Positions 49,663-59,731 are shown, numbered from the stretch's first letter. The stretch is 64,000 nt of DNA from JAVBLG01 sp031553655 (GCA_031553655.1 JAVBLG010000023.1:1-64000); one strand, 5' to 3'. Numbers and translations are program-made. The notes: generated from the letters alone by a model not told the origin.

Positions 49663-51283
49663 ACTTCATCCATCCTCTGACCACGGTCACAACCTGTTCC
49701 ATATGCTGATCCGACAGGTGGACAATGTGGGCTTTCAGAGCTTCAAGGTCCTTGAAGAACAACATTTCTTCCTGCACTTCGGCCAGGCCCTCTTCTTCCA
49801 GACGAGCCGCTTCTTCCTGGGCTTCATAAAGGGCGAGCTGCTCTTCGGCGGCGGGCAGCCCTTCAAGACCTTCAACCATTTCGCCGGCTTCAACCTTGGG
49901 TCTGATAAGGGCCAGAACCATGGGCCGCACTATCAGCATCAGGAAGAGGAAGGCCAACAGGGCGTTCAGCAACGGCTTGCCGAGGCGCTCGGCATACTGG
50001 GCCAGCACTTGCGCCATATTGGGGGCCTTGGGCGGCTCGGAATCGCTGAAGGCAATGGAACTTACTTCCAAAGAGTCGCCACGTCTGGCGTCGAGGCCCA
50101 CGGCATTGGAAACCAATTGCTGCACGCGCTGCAATTCTTCGGCTCTTCTGGGGGCGAACACCCACTTGTTATCGACCAATTCATACGTGCCATCGACGAT
50201 GACCGCAACAGTTAAACGCTGTATATCGCCGATATTCGATATAATATTTTGTTCTTCTTTGTTAATTTCATAGTTGGTCGTGCGTGTCTCGCGGCTGCCG
50301 TTCTGATGTGAAACAGACCCTGTTATGCCATCGCCGCGAAAGTTGGCATCGGGAGCGCCAGCTTCAAGATTGGCCCGACCGGCCTGAGTTTCTTCGCTGC
50401 GCTGCTCGGAGCGAACCACGCTCTTTTCCGGATCGTAAATTTCGCGCCTGATGGTCTTCTGGCTGAAGTCCATGTCCACGTTGACCTTGGCGATTACGTG
50501 GCCGGGGCCGAACAGAGGAGTAAGCATTTCCTCGATGCGGCGTTCAAAATTCTGTTGAGTGCGAAGCTTGTGATCCATCTGGGTGCTGGACACGCCAACC
50601 ATAGTATCTTCGTCGGGCTGATAGAGTACCTTGCCGCCGTTGTCAGTAATGGACATATGCTGCTTGTCCAGCCCTTCCACCGACATGAGCATCATATTCA
50701 AAATAGCCTGAATTTCCTTCTGATCAGGCTTGTTGGCGGCATTTTTCAGCTTCAGCACCACCGAGGCCGAAGGCTTTTGCTGTTCTTCAATAAAAAGACT
50801 GCGATGGGGAATGACCAGATGCACTCTGGCTGTTTCCACACTGGGGAACTGGCTTATGGTGCGGGCCAACTCGCCCTGCAGCGCCCGGACGTAATTTATT
50901 TTCTGCACAAAGTCGGTTTGTCCGACCTTGGTCTGATCAAAAATTTCAAAACCTATGCCCTGCCCAACCAGGCCGCCTTCACCGGCGATTTTAATGCGCA
51001 GGTCATAAATTTTGGAGGCCGGCACCAGCACGGTAGTTCCGTCGCCCTCAAGCTTGTACTGAACCTTATCATTTTGCAGAATTTTTACAACCTTGTTGGC
51101 ATCCTCGGGGCTGAGTTTGCTGTACAGGATCTTCAAATCCGGCTGGTTTATCCAAACCATGAAGCCCACAAAGCCGGCTACAAGGAAGAGAGCCGCGGCG
51201 GCAATGAATATCCGCTGGCCCATGCTTATTTTGCTCCAGTATCCTACAACCTTGTCTGCCGCTTCCTGTATCATGTTGGCCAT
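49643..51283 (-). CDS. fliF: Flagellar MS-ring protein FliF
   Basis: A 546-residue protein. Two transmembrane segments bracket the periplasmic part: IFIAAAALFLVAGFVGFMVW near residue 30 and LLNALLAFLFLMLIVRPMV near 445. The ring-building motifs include LYSKLSPEDANKVV, NYVRALQGELARTIS, RVHLVIPHRSLF and PASVVL-like SASVVLKLKN. The C-terminus that docks FliG is acidic then ends in VRGWMKYGEKTA. It is the first gene of the downstream flagellar half and has its own sigma-54 promoter candidate. Confidence 0.95.
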   Translation of the reverse strand: MANMIQEAADKVVGYWSKISMGQRIFIAAAALFLVAGFVGFMVWINQPDLKILYSKLSPEDANKVVKILQNDKVQYKLEGDGTTVLVPASKIYDLRIKIAGEGGLVGQGIGFEIFDQTKVGQTDFVQKINYVRALQGELARTISQFPSVETARVHLVIPHRSLFIEEQQKPSASVVLKLKNAANKPDQKEIQAILNMMLMSVEGLDKQHMSITDNGGKVLYQPDEDTMVGVSSTQMDHKLRTQQNFERRIEEMLTPLFGPGHVIAKVNVDMDFSQKTIRREIYDPEKSVVRSEQRSEETQAGRANLEAGAPDANFRGDGITGSVSHQNGSRETRTTNYEINKEEQNIISNIGDIQRLTVAVIVDGTYELVDNKWVFAPRRAEELQRVQQLVSNAVGLDARRGDSLEVSSIAFSDSEPPKAPNMAQVLAQYAERLGKPLLNALLAFLFLMLIVRPMVLALIRPKVEAGEMVEGLEGLPAAEEQLALYEAQEEAARLEEEGLAEVQEEMLFFKDLEALKAHIVHLSDQHMEQVVTVVRGWMKYGEKTA

Positions 51284-51357
51284 GATCTCTCTCCTTGAAA
51301 ATTTATAACCTGCCCGACGGGACTATATGTCATTATAAAGTCATTAGCCAGCCTATT

Positions 51358-51373
51358 TGCATCAATCATGCCA
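51358..51373 (-). promoter_or_regulatory. Sigma-54 (-24/-12) promoter candidate upstream of fliF
   Basis: On the minus strand it reads TGGCATGATTGATGCA, against the consensus TGGCACG-N4-TTGCA, with two mismatches and the right spacing. The -12 element is about 75 bp from the fliF ATG; AAGGAGAGAG precedes the start codon. Confidence 0.55.
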
Positions 51374-51473
51374 ATAAAAATAGCATCGCAAACACATTTT
51401 TATACAATAATTCAAATATATTATAAAAAAAATAAAAAAATCGGCTGCCCTATGGCCGCCTGTCAAAAATCCG

Positions 51474-51502
51474 ACTTAGAACGTTTCGCAAGCGAAATGC
51501 TC
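51474..51502 (-). repeat. Remnant of the TAGAGC repeat family, separated from kdpE by element C
   Basis: Joining the flanks across element C on the minus strand gives kdpE ...AATTGC followed by TAGAGCATTTCGCTTGCG, the start of the TAGAGC family, with TAG as stop codon. Confidence 0.5.
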
Positions 51503-51654
51503 TAGGGGTTGTCTCCAAATAGCGGATTTTGATTCAATGGCAAGGAAAGCGGGCCTTTTTGCGTAGCGAGTGTACTCCTATGGTACTCGACCGGAGCAAA
51601 AATGCCCGCTTGACGTAGCCATTGTACAAAAGACGCATTTAGAGACGGCCCCTA
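51503..51654. mobile_element. MITE-like element C, 152 bp, same family as A and B
   Basis: The ends TAGGGGTTGTCTCCAAAT and the complement of ATTTAGAGACGGCCCCTA are slightly diverged inverted repeats with TA at both edges. The inner palindrome and core (GAGTGTACTC, GGTACTCGACC) match elements A and B. The last three bases are the TAG stop codon of kdpE. It lies at the junction between the kdp block and the fliF half of the flagellar genes. Confidence 0.85.
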
Positions 51655-52329
51655 GCAATTCAGCCGGTAGCCAACGCCAGGCTCAGTGCCGAGCAGCTCC
51701 GGGCCGTCAATTCCCATCTTCAATTTTTTGCGGAGTTGCCCCATGTATACACGCAAATATTGCACGTGTTCCACGGAATTCGGCCCCCATACCTCGCGCA
51801 GCAGAGTGCGATGCGTGACAACTTTGCCCGCATGTTTAACCAGAACCCGCAAGAGCGCGTATTCCGTGGCTGTAAGCCGCGCCTCGCGCCCGTTCACACG
51901 TACTTGCCGAGCCTGTAGGTCAACCTCCAGAGGACCGGACGAAAAAACTGCTTCGGAATTCTTTCCGGCTCCGGCATGGCGCAGAGCCGCACGCAATCTG
52001 GCCAAAAATTCAGGCATGCCAAAGGGCTTGGTAACATAATCGTCGGCCCCCAAATCCAAAGCTTTTACCTTATCTCCCTCCAGATCCTGAACCGTGAGCA
52101 CCAGCACGGGCAGCTCTGTCCACTCCCGCAGTCGCTCAAGCACATCAAATCCGCTCATGTCGGGCAATCCCAAATCCAGCACAATAATATCCGGGCGCGC
52201 CGAAACAGCCATGGCCAATCCCTCGCGCCCACACACGGCCTCGGCCACCTCATAGCCATCAGCCTCCAGTCCCACTCGCAAAAAACGACGGATGCAGCGT
52301 TCGTCATCCACAATCAGGATTACGGGCAC
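51652..52329 (-). CDS. kdpE: KdpE, response regulator for potassium transport
   Basis: About 225 residues. A GTG at 52329, seven bases after GGAG, is the likely start. The receiver domain has ILIVDDERCIRRF and the phospho-acceptor Asp in IIVLDLGLPDMSGFD. The OmpR-type winged helix ends TEPGVGYRLNC, which is the usual C-terminus apart from the final residues. With KdpD it activates kdpFABC under potassium limitation. The start overlaps the end of kdpD by 26 bp. Confidence 0.93.
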   Translation of the reverse strand: MPVILIVDDERCIRRFLRVGLEADGYEVAEAVCGREGLAMAVSARPDIIVLDLGLPDMSGFDVLERLREWTELPVLVLTVQDLEGDKVKALDLGADDYVTKPFGMPEFLARLRAALRHAGAGKNSEAVFSSGPLEVDLQARQVRVNGREARLTATEYALLRVLVKHAGKVVTHRTLLREVWGPNSVEHVQYLRVYMGQLRKKLKMGIDGPELLGTEPGVGYRLNC

Positions 52330-55006
52330 ATAATTCTCCAAGCGTCAAGGATTTACGCAATTCCAGCCGAAAAATACAGCCGCTTCCCCCTTCGCGATTA
52401 CGCGCGCTTATCGATCCATGCTGGGCCTCCATCAACGCCTTTGCGATGGAGAGGCCAAGCCCGGTTCCCCCGGACGAAGCCCCCGGCGCGCGGTAAAAAC
52501 GATCAAAAACTCGGTCTAAAAATTCTTCTGGAATGCCCGGCCCAAAATCTCCAACTTCCAGCGCGGCAATATTTTTTTCTTCAACTACCCTTACCTCCAC
52601 CGGGCCTTCCTCTGGAGTGTGCACGGCCGCATTGGCCAGAACATTCAACAACGCATGCTCCAACAATCGAGGGTCGCCCCTGACCGTAATCTCGCCCTCT
52701 CTTACTAAATTGACCGGTCTGCCCCCCAGCAGGCGGCGGTTATGTTCCATAACCGCCGCCGCGAATTCACCAAGTTCAAAGCTGTCATCTTTCACAAACA
52801 GAGCGCCCCCGGCTATGCGGCTCATATCCAGCAAATTTTCCACTACTCTGTTCAAACGTTCGGCCCCTTCCTCAATGGTTTGCGTAAGCAAGGCCCGGCT
52901 GCCGGGCTCAACCGCAACTCTGTCGTCGCGCAGGGCCGAGGCCGCGCCCATAAGGCTGGTAAGGGGCGTACGCAACTCGTGGGAAACGGAATTGAGCAAA
53001 GCCTGATGTAACAGTTCGGAATGACGCAGCACTTCAGCCTCTTTGCCGCGCGCCGTCAATTTTTCGCGTTCAAAAGCCACGGCAAGGTGGGAAACAATAG
53101 CCCCCAGCAATTCTTCCCGCTCCAAATCAAGCCGGAAGCCACGCGGCGGAAAAAGCATGAGCACCCCCATGCACTCACTTCGGCCAAGCAGGGGCAGGCA
53201 CAGGCACCCGGCATCAGCCAAAGTGTCGGTGCCCTGCCCTGCCCGACGGCGATTTTGCAAACACCAGGCGGCCACAGCCGCTTCCTTGCCGGAAATAAGC
53301 ACGTCTGAAGATCCTATGGGCCGACGCAATGGGCGGCCGTCCGGCCCTTTGAGCAATACGGCGGCTTTAAATCCGAAAAGTCCCAGCAGACTACCACAAC
53401 CACAAGCAGCTATTTCCTCCTGATTTCCGGCCTCAGCCAGGCAACGGCTGAAAGCATACAGAGCATTGGCCCCGCGTTCGCGCCGGGCAAGGGTTTTCTT
53501 CTGGCGGCGAATGCGCGAATTAAGCAACCCGGTTACGCAAGCAGCCGGGAAGAAAGCCAGGCACATCATCATGTCGTCGGGGGTATCCACCGCTATAGTA
53601 AATAGCGGCGGAATGAAAAAATAATTCCAAAGCATGGCCCCAAAGGCGGCCCCGACCAAAGTGGGTCCGAAACCGGCCACACCGCCCAGAATCATAACCA
53701 CACAGAGCAGAATTATGCCCACGGCGCGGTAGCCGATCCAAGGCAAAACCGCCTGGCAAGCCAAAGCTGTCAGGCACAACGCGGCCAAAGTCCAGAACCA
53801 GGCTGCCGGGCGTTCGGTAAAAGAAGGCCGGAACGGGCGAAAGCCGCGATACTTGGGCTTACGCTCCTGGCGCGACACATGGATGTCTATTTCACTGGTT
53901 TCGCGCACAAGTTGATCCAGAACGGTTCCGCCACTGAAAAGATCATGAAAAAAACGGCGATCCGGCCTGCCCATGATAATTTGGGTTACGTTGCGCTCTT
54001 CGGCCGCGCGCCGCAGGGCGTCGGCAAGTCCGCGCCCGCTGCCCCGAATCACCTCCGCGCCCAGTTCGGCGGCGAGCTCCAGATTGTTCAGCAGGCGCTC
54101 GCGGGCCTCGCCCCGCTCTTCTTCTCCGGTATCCACATGCAGGGCGTACCAGGGCGCGCCAAGGGCATAGGCTTTGCGCCGGGTGGCGCGAATAAGCCGA
54201 GCCGAATAGGGGCTTGAACTCACTGCCACCAGCAGGCGCTCCGAGGTGTGCCAAGGTTGAAAATCACCTTTCATGGCCCGGTGCGCCCGAAGCTGATCGT
54301 CCACCTTTTCGGCGGTGAAACGCAAAGCCAGCTCGCGCAGAGCCGTCAAATTTTCTTCCCTGAAAAAATTGGCGGCCGCCCTTTCCGCGCCCTCGCCCAG
54401 GTAGACCTTACCCTCACCCAGGCGTTTGAGCAGCTCGGGCGGGGAAAGATCAATCAATTCTATCTGAACGGCCTGATCCAAAAAGGAATCGGGCACGGTT
54501 TCCCGCACTGTTGCCCCGGTGATCATGGTTACCAAATCGGATCTGCCGGCAATGTGCTGCACATTGACAGTGGTATACACATCTATGCCCGCGCTCAGCA
54601 GTTCATCCACATCCTGATATCGTTTGGGGTGGCGGCTGCCGGGGGCGTTACTGTGAGCCAGCTCGTCCACCAGCGCCAGTTCCGGTCTGCGGGCCAGCAC
54701 CGCATCAAGATCCATCTCCCGCAGAATGGTTCCCCGGTAGGAAATGGATGCGAGGGGGGCAGACGGCAGGCGGGCCGCCAGCTCCGCGGTTTCGCGGCGA
54801 CCGTGGGTCTCCACCGTGCCTATGACTACATCAACGCCTCTGGCGTGCAATTCCACAGCCTTTTCCAGCATGGCGTAAGTTTTGCCCACTCCGGGGCACA
54901 TGCCGAAAAACACTCGCAAACGGCCCCGGCGGCCTTTTTCCAGCTCCAGGCCACGCAGCAGAGCTTCGGGGTCGGGGCGCGATTCGTGATCATCGGCCAT
55001 GTTCAT
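52304..55006 (-). CDS. kdpD: KdpD, sensor histidine kinase for potassium
   Basis: A 900-residue protein in full family order. The N-terminal KdpD domain has Walker A GMCPGVGKTYAML and LVDELAHSNAPGSRH. A universal-stress-like domain (AVSSSPYSARLIRATRR) follows, then four transmembrane segments at about 405-500 (TALACQAVLPWIGYRAVGII), a GAF-like region, HisKA with NSVSHELRTPLTSLM near residue 674, and an ATPase domain (DFGPGIPEE, GTGLGLSIAKAL). It senses K+ limitation or ionic strength and phosphorylates KdpE. It follows kdpC by 5 bp. Confidence 0.95.
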   Translation of the reverse strand: MNMADDHESRPDPEALLRGLELEKGRRGRLRVFFGMCPGVGKTYAMLEKAVELHARGVDVVIGTVETHGRRETAELAARLPSAPLASISYRGTILREMDLDAVLARRPELALVDELAHSNAPGSRHPKRYQDVDELLSAGIDVYTTVNVQHIAGRSDLVTMITGATVRETVPDSFLDQAVQIELIDLSPPELLKRLGEGKVYLGEGAERAAANFFREENLTALRELALRFTAEKVDDQLRAHRAMKGDFQPWHTSERLLVAVSSSPYSARLIRATRRKAYALGAPWYALHVDTGEEERGEARERLLNNLELAAELGAEVIRGSGRGLADALRRAAEERNVTQIIMGRPDRRFFHDLFSGGTVLDQLVRETSEIDIHVSRQERKPKYRGFRPFRPSFTERPAAWFWTLAALCLTALACQAVLPWIGYRAVGIILLCVVMILGGVAGFGPTLVGAAFGAMLWNYFFIPPLFTIAVDTPDDMMMCLAFFPAACVTGLLNSRIRRQKKTLARRERGANALYAFSRCLAEAGNQEEIAACGCGSLLGLFGFKAAVLLKGPDGRPLRRPIGSSDVLISGKEAAVAAWCLQNRRRAGQGTDTLADAGCLCLPLLGRSECMGVLMLFPPRGFRLDLEREELLGAIVSHLAVAFEREKLTARGKEAEVLRHSELLHQALLNSVSHELRTPLTSLMGAASALRDDRVAVEPGSRALLTQTIEEGAERLNRVVENLLDMSRIAGGALFVKDDSFELGEFAAAVMEHNRRLLGGRPVNLVREGEITVRGDPRLLEHALLNVLANAAVHTPEEGPVEVRVVEEKNIAALEVGDFGPGIPEEFLDRVFDRFYRAPGASSGGTGLGLSIAKALMEAQHGSISARNREGGSGCIFRLELRKSLTLGELCARNPDCG

Positions 55007-55011
55007 TTTCC

Positions 55012-55596
55012 TTACTTATTATGCGTCCGGTGCGCCAATCCTACCTGTTTGGAAAACTCAAGCGCATCGAGAGCCAGATTAAGCCTCAGTACGTTCACTC
55101 GTTCCTCGCCAAGAAAACCCAAATCACGCGGAGTAACCTCCCGTCGCGCCAGCTCCGCCACCAAATCCACATTCAACCCTCTGGCGGCGGCCACGCGCGG
55201 AACCTGCGCCATGACGCTTGCCAAGCTGATGTGGGGATCGAGCCCACTGCCCGAGGTGAAAAGCATTTCCCGCCCACCCCGCGCCGTCTCGCCGTCGGCC
55301 ATGCGTTCGGCCACGGCCTCGCGCAGTGCTTTTGAAGCCGGGCTCAGATTGGAAGCCCCGGAAGCCACCGTGGCATAATCTACAGCCGAGGGCCGGGGAT
55401 GAAAATATCCGGCGGATTCGAACTTCTGCGCGATCAAGGCCGATCCCGCCACAGCCCCGTCGCGGACAAGCAACGAACCTCCGGCCTGATAGGGAAAAAA
55501 GGATCTGCCCGTCATGAGCATCAGGCCGGGGTAGGCCACGCCCGTAATCAAAGTAAGCACCACGAGCATGCGTAATGCCGCAATTACCGATTTCAT
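55012..55596 (-). CDS. kdpC: KdpC, potassium-transporting ATPase C subunit
   Basis: A 194-residue protein with one N-terminal transmembrane segment (LRMLVVLTLITGVAYPGLM) and the periplasmic family motifs FHPRPSAVDY, SGLDPHISLASVMAQVPRVA and VNVLRLNLALD. KdpC stabilises the KdpA-KdpB complex and helps ATP binding. Its ATG overlaps the kdpB stop by four bases. Confidence 0.95.
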   Translation of the reverse strand: MKSVIAALRMLVVLTLITGVAYPGLMLMTGRSFFPYQAGGSLLVRDGAVAGSALIAQKFESAGYFHPRPSAVDYATVASGASNLSPASKALREAVAERMADGETARGGREMLFTSGSGLDPHISLASVMAQVPRVAAARGLNVDLVAELARREVTPRDLGFLGEERVNVLRLNLALDALEFSKQVGLAHRTHNK

Positions 55597-57719
55597 CTTA
55601 CCAATCCTCCCAAAACAAGGAGCATGTCGATTATTTTTATGCCTGCAAAAGGAGCCGCGAGACCGCCCAGGCCGTAAACAAGCAGGTTGCGTCCAAGGAG
55701 CGAGGCCGCGCTTGCGGTTCGATAAGCCACTCCGCGCAGGGCCATGGGAATGAGGGCCACAATGATCAAAGCATTGAAAATCACCGCGCTCAAAACGGCG
55801 CTTTCCGGCGAATGCAAATGCATGACATTTAGTCCGGCCAATGGCCCGGCCTGCCCGTTTGCGGCATACAACCCCGCGAAAAGGGCCGGAATTATCGCAA
55901 AATACTTGGCCACGTCATTGGCCACGCTGAAAGTGGTGAGCGCGCCGCGCGTCATAAGCAATTGTTTGCCGGTCTCCACAATTTCAATGAGCTTGGTGGG
56001 GTTGGAATCGAGATCTACCATGTTTCCGGCCTCACGCGCGGCCTGGGTGCCGGTGTTCATGGCCACGCCCACGTCGGCCTGAGCCAGGGCCGGGGCATCG
56101 TTGGTTCCGTCGCCGGTCATGGCCACCAGCCGCCCTTCGGCCTGTTCATCGCGAATGCGGGCCAGCTTGGTTTCGGGAGTGGCCTCGGCCATAAAGTCGT
56201 CCACTCCGGCCTCGGCGGCTATGGCTGCGGCAGTAAGAGGGTTGTCGCCGGTGATCATCACCGTGCGTATGCCCATGCGCCGCAGTTCGGCAAAGCGCTC
56301 TCTTATGCCGCCTTTCACCATATCTTTCAGGGCCACGACGCCCAGCACCCGCCCATTTTCCGCTACCACCAACGGTGTGCCGCCTCGACGAGCCACGTCC
56401 TCGGCGTTACGGCGCACGGCTTCGGGCATGATTGCGCCAAGGGCCGCCGCTTCTCTTTCCACGGCATCCAGCGCGCCCTTGTAAATCACCGTGATCTTGG
56501 CGTCCGGAACTCCCTTTACGCCTGAAGTGTCCGTTATAATGCCTTTTCCTTTCAGCCGCACACCACTCAACCTGGTTCTGGCGGAAAAAGGAATGAATTC
56601 CATATTGTCAAGCCGGGTCTCATTACCACGCAACCCGTATTTCTCTTTGGCCAGTACCACAATGGAACGTCCTTCAGGGGTTTCGTCCGCAAGCGAAGCC
56701 AGTTGCGCTCGGGCGGCCAATTCTTGCACATCAACGCCAGGCGCGGGCAAAAATTCGTCGGCCATGCGATTGCCAAGGGTGATGGTGCCGGTTTTATCCA
56801 ACAGCAGAACATCAATATCTCCGGCGGCCTCCACAGCCCGTCCGCTGGTCGCGATTACATTCTTGCGGATGAGCCTGTCCATGCCGCTGATACCTATGGC
56901 GCTTAAAAGTCCACCGATAGTAGTGGGAATGAGGCATACCAGCAAAGCGGTGAGTGCCGGAACCGTGACAATGTCCGAAAGATTACGCCCGGCTGAAGCG
57001 GCGGAATAGTCCGCAAATAGTTTGAGTGTGGCCACAGCCGCCAGAAAAATGAGACTCAGGCCGCACAGCACTACCATCAGGGCGGTTTCATTGGGAGTCT
57101 TGCGGCGCGAGGCCCCTTCCACCAGATTGATCATTCTGTCCAGAAAGCTGTTGCCCGGCTCGGCGGTAATACTCAGCACAATGCGATCGCTGATAACTCG
57201 TGTACCTCCGGTAACCGCACTGCGATCTCCGCCGCTTTCGCGGATGACCGGGGCCGATTCTCCGGTTATGGCCGACTCATCTACGGTGGCCAGGCCTTCA
57301 ATCACTTCGCCGTCGCCGGGAATTATGTCGCCAGCCTCGCAAACCACCGTGTCGCCACGTTTGAGCGCAGTGGCAGGCACCTTCGCTTCGAGGCCGCCGC
57401 GTAGCAACCGGGCCGTTGTTTCACTTTGGGAGCGACGCAGACTTTCGGCCTGGGCGCGGCCCCGGCCTTCGGCCAATGCTTCGGAAAAATTGGCAAAAAG
57501 CACCGTAAACCATAGCCAGACAGCAATTTGCAATGTAAAGGAGCTGTTGTCTCCTCCGGTAAACAGTAGAGCCGTGGTCAGGGCCGCGCCTACCGCCGTT
57601 ATGAAAATAACCGGATTTCGCCACAGAAGACGCGGATCGAGCTTGCGCAGGGCACTCAGGCAGGCGGTCGCCGCGAGCGATTTATTATGCAATGTATGGG
57701 CTGACATCTTGTTATCCAT
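55593..57719 (-). CDS. kdpB: KdpB, P-type ATPase catalytic subunit
   Basis: A 708-residue P-type ATPase. Key motifs: AITGESAPVIRESGGD (actuator), LLLDKTGTITLGNR with the phosphorylated Asp near residue 307, MITGDNPLTAAAIAAEAGVD, and MTGDGTNDAPALAQADVG. The N-terminus is somewhat longer than usual (MDNKMSAHTLHNKSLAAT). It hydrolyses ATP to drive K+ uptake through KdpA. It sits 3 bp after kdpA. Confidence 0.96.
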   Translation of the reverse strand: MDNKMSAHTLHNKSLAATACLSALRKLDPRLLWRNPVIFITAVGAALTTALLFTGGDNSSFTLQIAVWLWFTVLFANFSEALAEGRGRAQAESLRRSQSETTARLLRGGLEAKVPATALKRGDTVVCEAGDIIPGDGEVIEGLATVDESAITGESAPVIRESGGDRSAVTGGTRVISDRIVLSITAEPGNSFLDRMINLVEGASRRKTPNETALMVVLCGLSLIFLAAVATLKLFADYSAASAGRNLSDIVTVPALTALLVCLIPTTIGGLLSAIGISGMDRLIRKNVIATSGRAVEAAGDIDVLLLDKTGTITLGNRMADEFLPAPGVDVQELAARAQLASLADETPEGRSIVVLAKEKYGLRGNETRLDNMEFIPFSARTRLSGVRLKGKGIITDTSGVKGVPDAKITVIYKGALDAVEREAAALGAIMPEAVRRNAEDVARRGGTPLVVAENGRVLGVVALKDMVKGGIRERFAELRRMGIRTVMITGDNPLTAAAIAAEAGVDDFMAEATPETKLARIRDEQAEGRLVAMTGDGTNDAPALAQADVGVAMNTGTQAAREAGNMVDLDSNPTKLIEIVETGKQLLMTRGALTTFSVANDVAKYFAIIPALFAGLYAANGQAGPLAGLNVMHLHSPESAVLSAVIFNALIIVALIPMALRGVAYRTASAASLLGRNLLVYGLGGLAAPFAGIKIIDMLLVLGGLVR

Positions 57720-57722
57720 CCT

Positions 57723-59408
57723 TTATAAAAACGTGTGATGGAGCATAAGAATCTGCTCCGCCACCGGTCCCAGGGCCAACGCGGGCATATAGGTCAGTCC
57801 GCCGACAATCAGGATTACGCCGGTCAGAAGCAGGGCGAACAACGGTGTATCGGTAGCAAAAGTGCCTGGCCCGGCCGGAACTCTTTTTTTGTTGAGCATG
57901 TTTCCAGCCACGGCCAACACCGGTAAGATGACTCCGAAGCGGCCCACCAGCATGGCCAGGCCGAGCATTACATTATAGTAGGGAGTATTGGCGGCCAACC
58001 CGGCAAAGGCCGAGCCGTTGTTGTTGCCGGCGGAAGCAAAAGCATACAGCGCTTCGGAAAGTCCGTGGGGGCCGGAAGTGGAAAGGGAGGACAAACCAGC
58101 CGGAATGATCAGCGACAGCCCTGTTGCCGGCAAAATGAACAGCGCCGGAAGGATAATGCCCAGAATCACCAGGCGCATGTCGCGGCTGTCGAGTTTTTTG
58201 CCCAGATATTCGGGGGTACGGCCTACCATAAGCCCGGCCAGAAATACGGTGAGCAGCACAAAAAGCAACATGCCGTACAAGCCCGCGCCTACCCCGCCGA
58301 AAATGACCTCGCCCAACAGCATATTGACCAGAGCCACCGCTCCACCGGCCGGGGTGAAGGAGGAATGCATGGCATTGACCGACCCGTTGGAAGCCGCGGT
58401 AGTGAATACAGACCACAATACGCTGCCGGTTATGCCGAAGCGCGTTTCTTTGCCTTCCATCAAGGCGCCGCCCAGACTCGGATTCCCGGTAAATTCGGCC
58501 CATAACCCTATGCCGATGCCCAGGCACAGCAGGCCGAACATGACCGCATAAATAGTCCAGGCCTGACGGCGGCTGCCGACCATTTCACCAAAAGTGAACA
58601 CAAAGGCCGCCGGAATAAGCAGAATGGCAACCAGTTCCAACCAGTTGGACAGCGGAGTGGGATTTTCCATAGGATGGGCGCTGTTTACGCCAAAAAAACC
58701 ACCGCCATTGCTGCCAAGCTGCTTTATGGCAACCTGCGAGGCGGCCGGCCCGGTGGGAATAATTTGCTTGGCTCCTTCCAGCGTGGAAGCGGAAACATAT
58801 GGATCGATATTCTGTGGTACGCCCTGTTGAATAAGAGCGGCAGCCAGAATGATGGACAATGGAAGCAGAATAAACAGAGTCCCGCGAACCAGATCGGTCC
58901 AGAAGTTACCCAAACCGGAAGCTCCGGAACGGGCCAGGCCGCGCACGAAAGCCACGGCAACGGCCATACCTGAGGCCGCGCTGACAAAATTTTGAACTGT
59001 AAGGCCCAATAATTGAACAAGAAAACTGACAGTGCTTTCCCCGGAATAAGATTGCCAGTTGGTATTAGTCATAAAACTGACAGCCGTATTAAAAGCCAGA
59101 TGCCAGGAAACATCAGGCAACTTTTCAGGGTTAAGCGGCAGATGGGCCTGGAACAATTGAAGTACGGCAACAGCCAGAAAACCGGCCAGGTTAAAAAACA
59201 ACAGGCAGGAAGCATATTCCTTCCAGCCCATTTCCCGGCAAGCATCAATCCCCGCCAGACGATATACAAGGCTCTCCGCCGCCCGGAGAGGTCTTGGAAG
59301 CGTGTTGGGGCGCTCATATACACCGTACATATAGCGCCCCAGCGGCGCCGCCAAAATTATCAAGGGCAGCAGGGCCGCGCCAACTTCCAGCCAATTGGTG
59401 CTGTTCAT
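57723..59408 (-). CDS. kdpA: KdpA, potassium channel-like subunit
   Basis: A 561-residue inner-membrane protein with about ten hydrophobic segments. The selectivity-filter repeats are recognisable: MTNTNWQSYSGESTVSF, LGSNGGGFFGVNSAHP, SVNAMHSSFTPAGG and AGNNNGSAFAGL. It is the K+-binding, channel-like subunit of the Kdp complex. Twelve bases separate it from kdpF. Confidence 0.96.
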   Translation of the reverse strand: MNSTNWLEVGAALLPLIILAAPLGRYMYGVYERPNTLPRPLRAAESLVYRLAGIDACREMGWKEYASCLLFFNLAGFLAVAVLQLFQAHLPLNPEKLPDVSWHLAFNTAVSFMTNTNWQSYSGESTVSFLVQLLGLTVQNFVSAASGMAVAVAFVRGLARSGASGLGNFWTDLVRGTLFILLPLSIILAAALIQQGVPQNIDPYVSASTLEGAKQIIPTGPAASQVAIKQLGSNGGGFFGVNSAHPMENPTPLSNWLELVAILLIPAAFVFTFGEMVGSRRQAWTIYAVMFGLLCLGIGIGLWAEFTGNPSLGGALMEGKETRFGITGSVLWSVFTTAASNGSVNAMHSSFTPAGGAVALVNMLLGEVIFGGVGAGLYGMLLFVLLTVFLAGLMVGRTPEYLGKKLDSRDMRLVILGIILPALFILPATGLSLIIPAGLSSLSTSGPHGLSEALYAFASAGNNNGSAFAGLAANTPYYNVMLGLAMLVGRFGVILPVLAVAGNMLNKKRVPAGPGTFATDTPLFALLLTGVILIVGGLTYMPALALGPVAEQILMLHHTFL

Positions 59409-59420
59409 AACGCGCCCCCG

Positions 59421-59504
59421 TCAAAATTTCTCGGGATTCAGCAGGGCATAAACAAGATACCCGGCCAGAGCCACGACAATTATTCCGGCAATGATGAAAT
59501 CCAT
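59421..59504 (-). CDS. kdpF: KdpF, small stabilising subunit
   Basis: A 27-residue peptide, MDFIIAGIIVVALAGYLVYA then LLNPEKF, with one membrane segment and the YALLNPEKF end typical of KdpF. GGAGG lies 5 bp before the ATG. It is the first gene of kdpFABCDE and stabilises the complex in the membrane. Confidence 0.93.
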   Translation of the reverse strand: MDFIIAGIIVVALAGYLVYALLNPEKF

Positions 59505-59642
59505 AGTAACCTCCATACGGGTGCCCGGACGAGTCTGAATGTACAAAAACAGACTGCAACAGCCTCGACCCGTTTTATGGAAGTTAAGGAATTGCGCGTA
59601 AAATTGGCGTAAAAAGATGGAGGAAAGGCATAAAGAAAAGAT

Positions 59643-59684
59643 AAAAAAACAAAGCCCTCCGACCGCACAGGGCCAAAGGGCTTT
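59643..59684 (-). terminator. Intrinsic terminator after the toxin-antitoxin pair
   Basis: AAAGCCCT at 59651-59658 pairs with AGGGCTTT at 59677-59684. On the minus strand the stem is followed by GTTTTTTTAT. It separates the toxin gene from kdpF. The kdp leader between 59505 and 59640 shows no other structure I can support. Confidence 0.8.
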
Positions 59685-59731
59685 GCAGCTTTGCTGTAAT
59701 CGGGCCTCCGTGCTGAGGCGCGTCTGACCTG

